Below are positions 62,758 through 64,000 of a stretch of 64,000 bases of DNA, in pieces. The position numbers and the translations under genes are program-made. Each line of letters starts with the position of its first letter. Position 1 is the first letter of the stretch. This stretch comes from Augochlora pura (lineage: Eukaryota; Arthropoda; Insecta; Hymenoptera; Halictidae). The stretch spans positions 25,481,640 through 25,545,639 of the forward strand of contig NC_135781.1 of assembly GCF_028453695.1 (NCBI RefSeq), written 5' to 3'. Below the pieces are notes generated by a model. It was not told where the DNA came from. It saw only the letters and a program-made list of their open reading frames with translations, and did no database searches.

Positions 62758-63202
62758 AGACTGTACCACTTTAACGTAGCAATTTAAGGAATTTCGGTTA
62801 TCTAACTATTTTTTTATTCAACCACGTGCATACCCATTCCGAACATCCGCATTCCTCTGTCTTATAACTAACGATTTCCCGTAGAAATTTAATAAACAGA
62901 TATTAAATAAATTGCTCTTGTTCCCCCAGTTCCACGAGCAAAATAAACCGCCACGATCGTTCCGCAAATATATTGATCGATGTTTCCGTTAACTTGCAAA
63001 GCGGCTGTTTCGATATTCCATAGGATTCCGCCTGTTCGAGTGATACGATCGACGACGAACGACCGATCGATTGAATAATTCAGCGTTGTCGCGCACATTG
63101 TATTAATCCGACTCGATAAGCCCATTAAAGCGCGATATCGGACGCGTGTATCAACGAGCGTTAATCGAACCGCCTCGAGCACTCGCGAGAGGAACGGCGA
63201 AG

Positions 63203-63240
<38 letters not shown>
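63203..63240. repeat. AG microsatellite
   Basis: Nearly pure GA dinucleotide run, followed by a G-rich stretch and, at 63442-63475, further poly-G. Confidence 0.95.
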
Positions 63241-63245
<5 letters not shown>

Positions 63246-63573
63246 GAGAGAGCACGGTGATTACGAAACGATTTTTCTTGGTCCGAGTTTTTCATTCTTT
63301 TTTTCTGAATCACTTTATCGGAACCGGTGCCTACGATAGACTGCAACTCAAACACCGGTGGACGATGACTACTGAAAAATGCTAGATCGTACGGGGGATA
63401 ATTTCGTTGAAAAGAATCTTGATTGCGATCTAATTTTATAGGGGGGGTTCGAGGAGGAGCAGGGGGGGGGGAAGGAGGTAGAACAGAACAGAACGGTACG
63501 GTTCTTAAACAAACACCAGCGCGGCTCCGCGGGTCGGATCCTTTGCCGTTTCAGCGCGCGTGTGTGCTCGCTT

Positions 63574-63598
63574 GCGCGCGCGCGTGTGTGTGTGTGTC
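63574..63598. repeat. GC then GT alternating run
   Basis: GCGCGCGC passes into GTGTGTGT, an alternating purine-pyrimidine stretch. Confidence 0.9.
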
Positions 63599-64000
63599 CG
63601 AGGTTCGAAGACGAGCCGATGATGACGATGCGAATCCGCGGCGGCGTCAGTAGGACTCCTACCAATTTCACGGCAGGTTAACCGCCACCGCGATGATGGG
63701 ACAACGCTCCATCCAGCGAGCAGAGATTGCGCGCGCGGCGCGTCGCTCATTGTCGATCGCTTCCCTCGAACGGTTCCCCCGGTCCACGGCCACGCTTGTT
63801 CCGTTTTTTAATAAATTCATTTCGCTCGCATTTCCTCGGTTCCGCCCTGTTTGTCCAGCAAACTCCTTGTCGAAAGATTGCTAGATAATGGACCAATTCG
63901 CCTAAACCCTTGCAATCGCGTCACTATTATTTATTTAATCCAGAATCCTGCCGGAAAATGGATAAATACGTTCAAACTGTTGCACCTCTGTCGCCATGAC

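Larger units (their letters stand above)
53101..64000 (+). other. Putative first intron or intergenic DNA, part 5; no exon seen
   Basis: Islands at about 53870-54420, 54650-55400, 55980-57780, 58600-59110, 59700-60440, 61140-61860 and 63000-63880 alternate with AT-rich spacers. Microsatellites include CT (57068-57124), TA (60864-60883), AG (63203-63240) and GC/GT (63574-63598). A MITE copy lies at 62545-62757. The 178-codon frame at 53872-54408 overlaps another frame and has no domain. Confidence 0.4.

Noticed and set aside
1..64000. tRNA, rRNA, snRNA genes and CRISPR arrays
   Set aside because: I scanned by eye for tRNA B-box sequences in a cloverleaf context, rRNA-like blocks and regularly spaced direct repeats with unique spacers, and found none. 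The only regular array is the 34-bp degenerate repeat, which has no spacers.

Overview
The window looks like insect nuclear DNA, most likely hymenopteran. AT-rich stretches alternate with very CpG-rich islands, coding exons are short and separated by GT-AG introns of 60-600 bp, and the one gene that can be identified confidently is animal-specific. There are no bacterial-style operons, no CRISPR array, and no rRNA or tRNA gene that I could recognise. The order-level assignment rests on base composition and general resemblance, not on a diagnostic gene.

Positions 5367-16812 (+ strand) hold most of an LRCH gene (leucine-rich repeats plus C-terminal calponin-homology domain; Drosophila Lrch, vertebrate LRCH1-4). 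Eleven shared exons have consistent splice phases and give about eight LRRs, a low-complexity linker and most of the CH domain. The last shared exon ends in phase 0 at 9308. Two downstream exons can each complete the CH domain. The near one (10039-10278) adds a hydrophobic C-terminal segment like the membrane tail of LRCH4. The far one (16663-16812) encodes the usual LRCH ending without a membrane segment. The first LRCH exon(s), expected to encode the N-terminal helix before the LRRs, were not found in 1-5366.

From 10.3 to 16.6 kb the DNA is 3' UTR for the short isoform and intron for the long one, with a 223-bp TTAA-flanked MITE. The interval 16.8-22.2 kb is intergenic; it holds a long inverted-repeat foldback element at about 19.85-20.11 kb.

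At 22239-22389 (+) there is a probable first coding exon of a second gene. It carries an eh1-like Groucho-binding heptad (FSIRSLV) and a good splice donor, which suggests a transcriptional repressor of the homeobox, T-box or forkhead kind. No partner exon or DNA-binding domain was recognised downstream, so the remaining about 41.6 kb would be its first intron or a regulatory desert. That stretch is a mosaic of GC-rich islands with clustered TAATTA/ATTAA cores and AT-rich spacers, plus microsatellites, a degenerate 34-bp tandem array at 42.1-42.4 kb and several copies of a roughly 200-bp MITE whose ends read AGACTGCGGAT...ATGCA.
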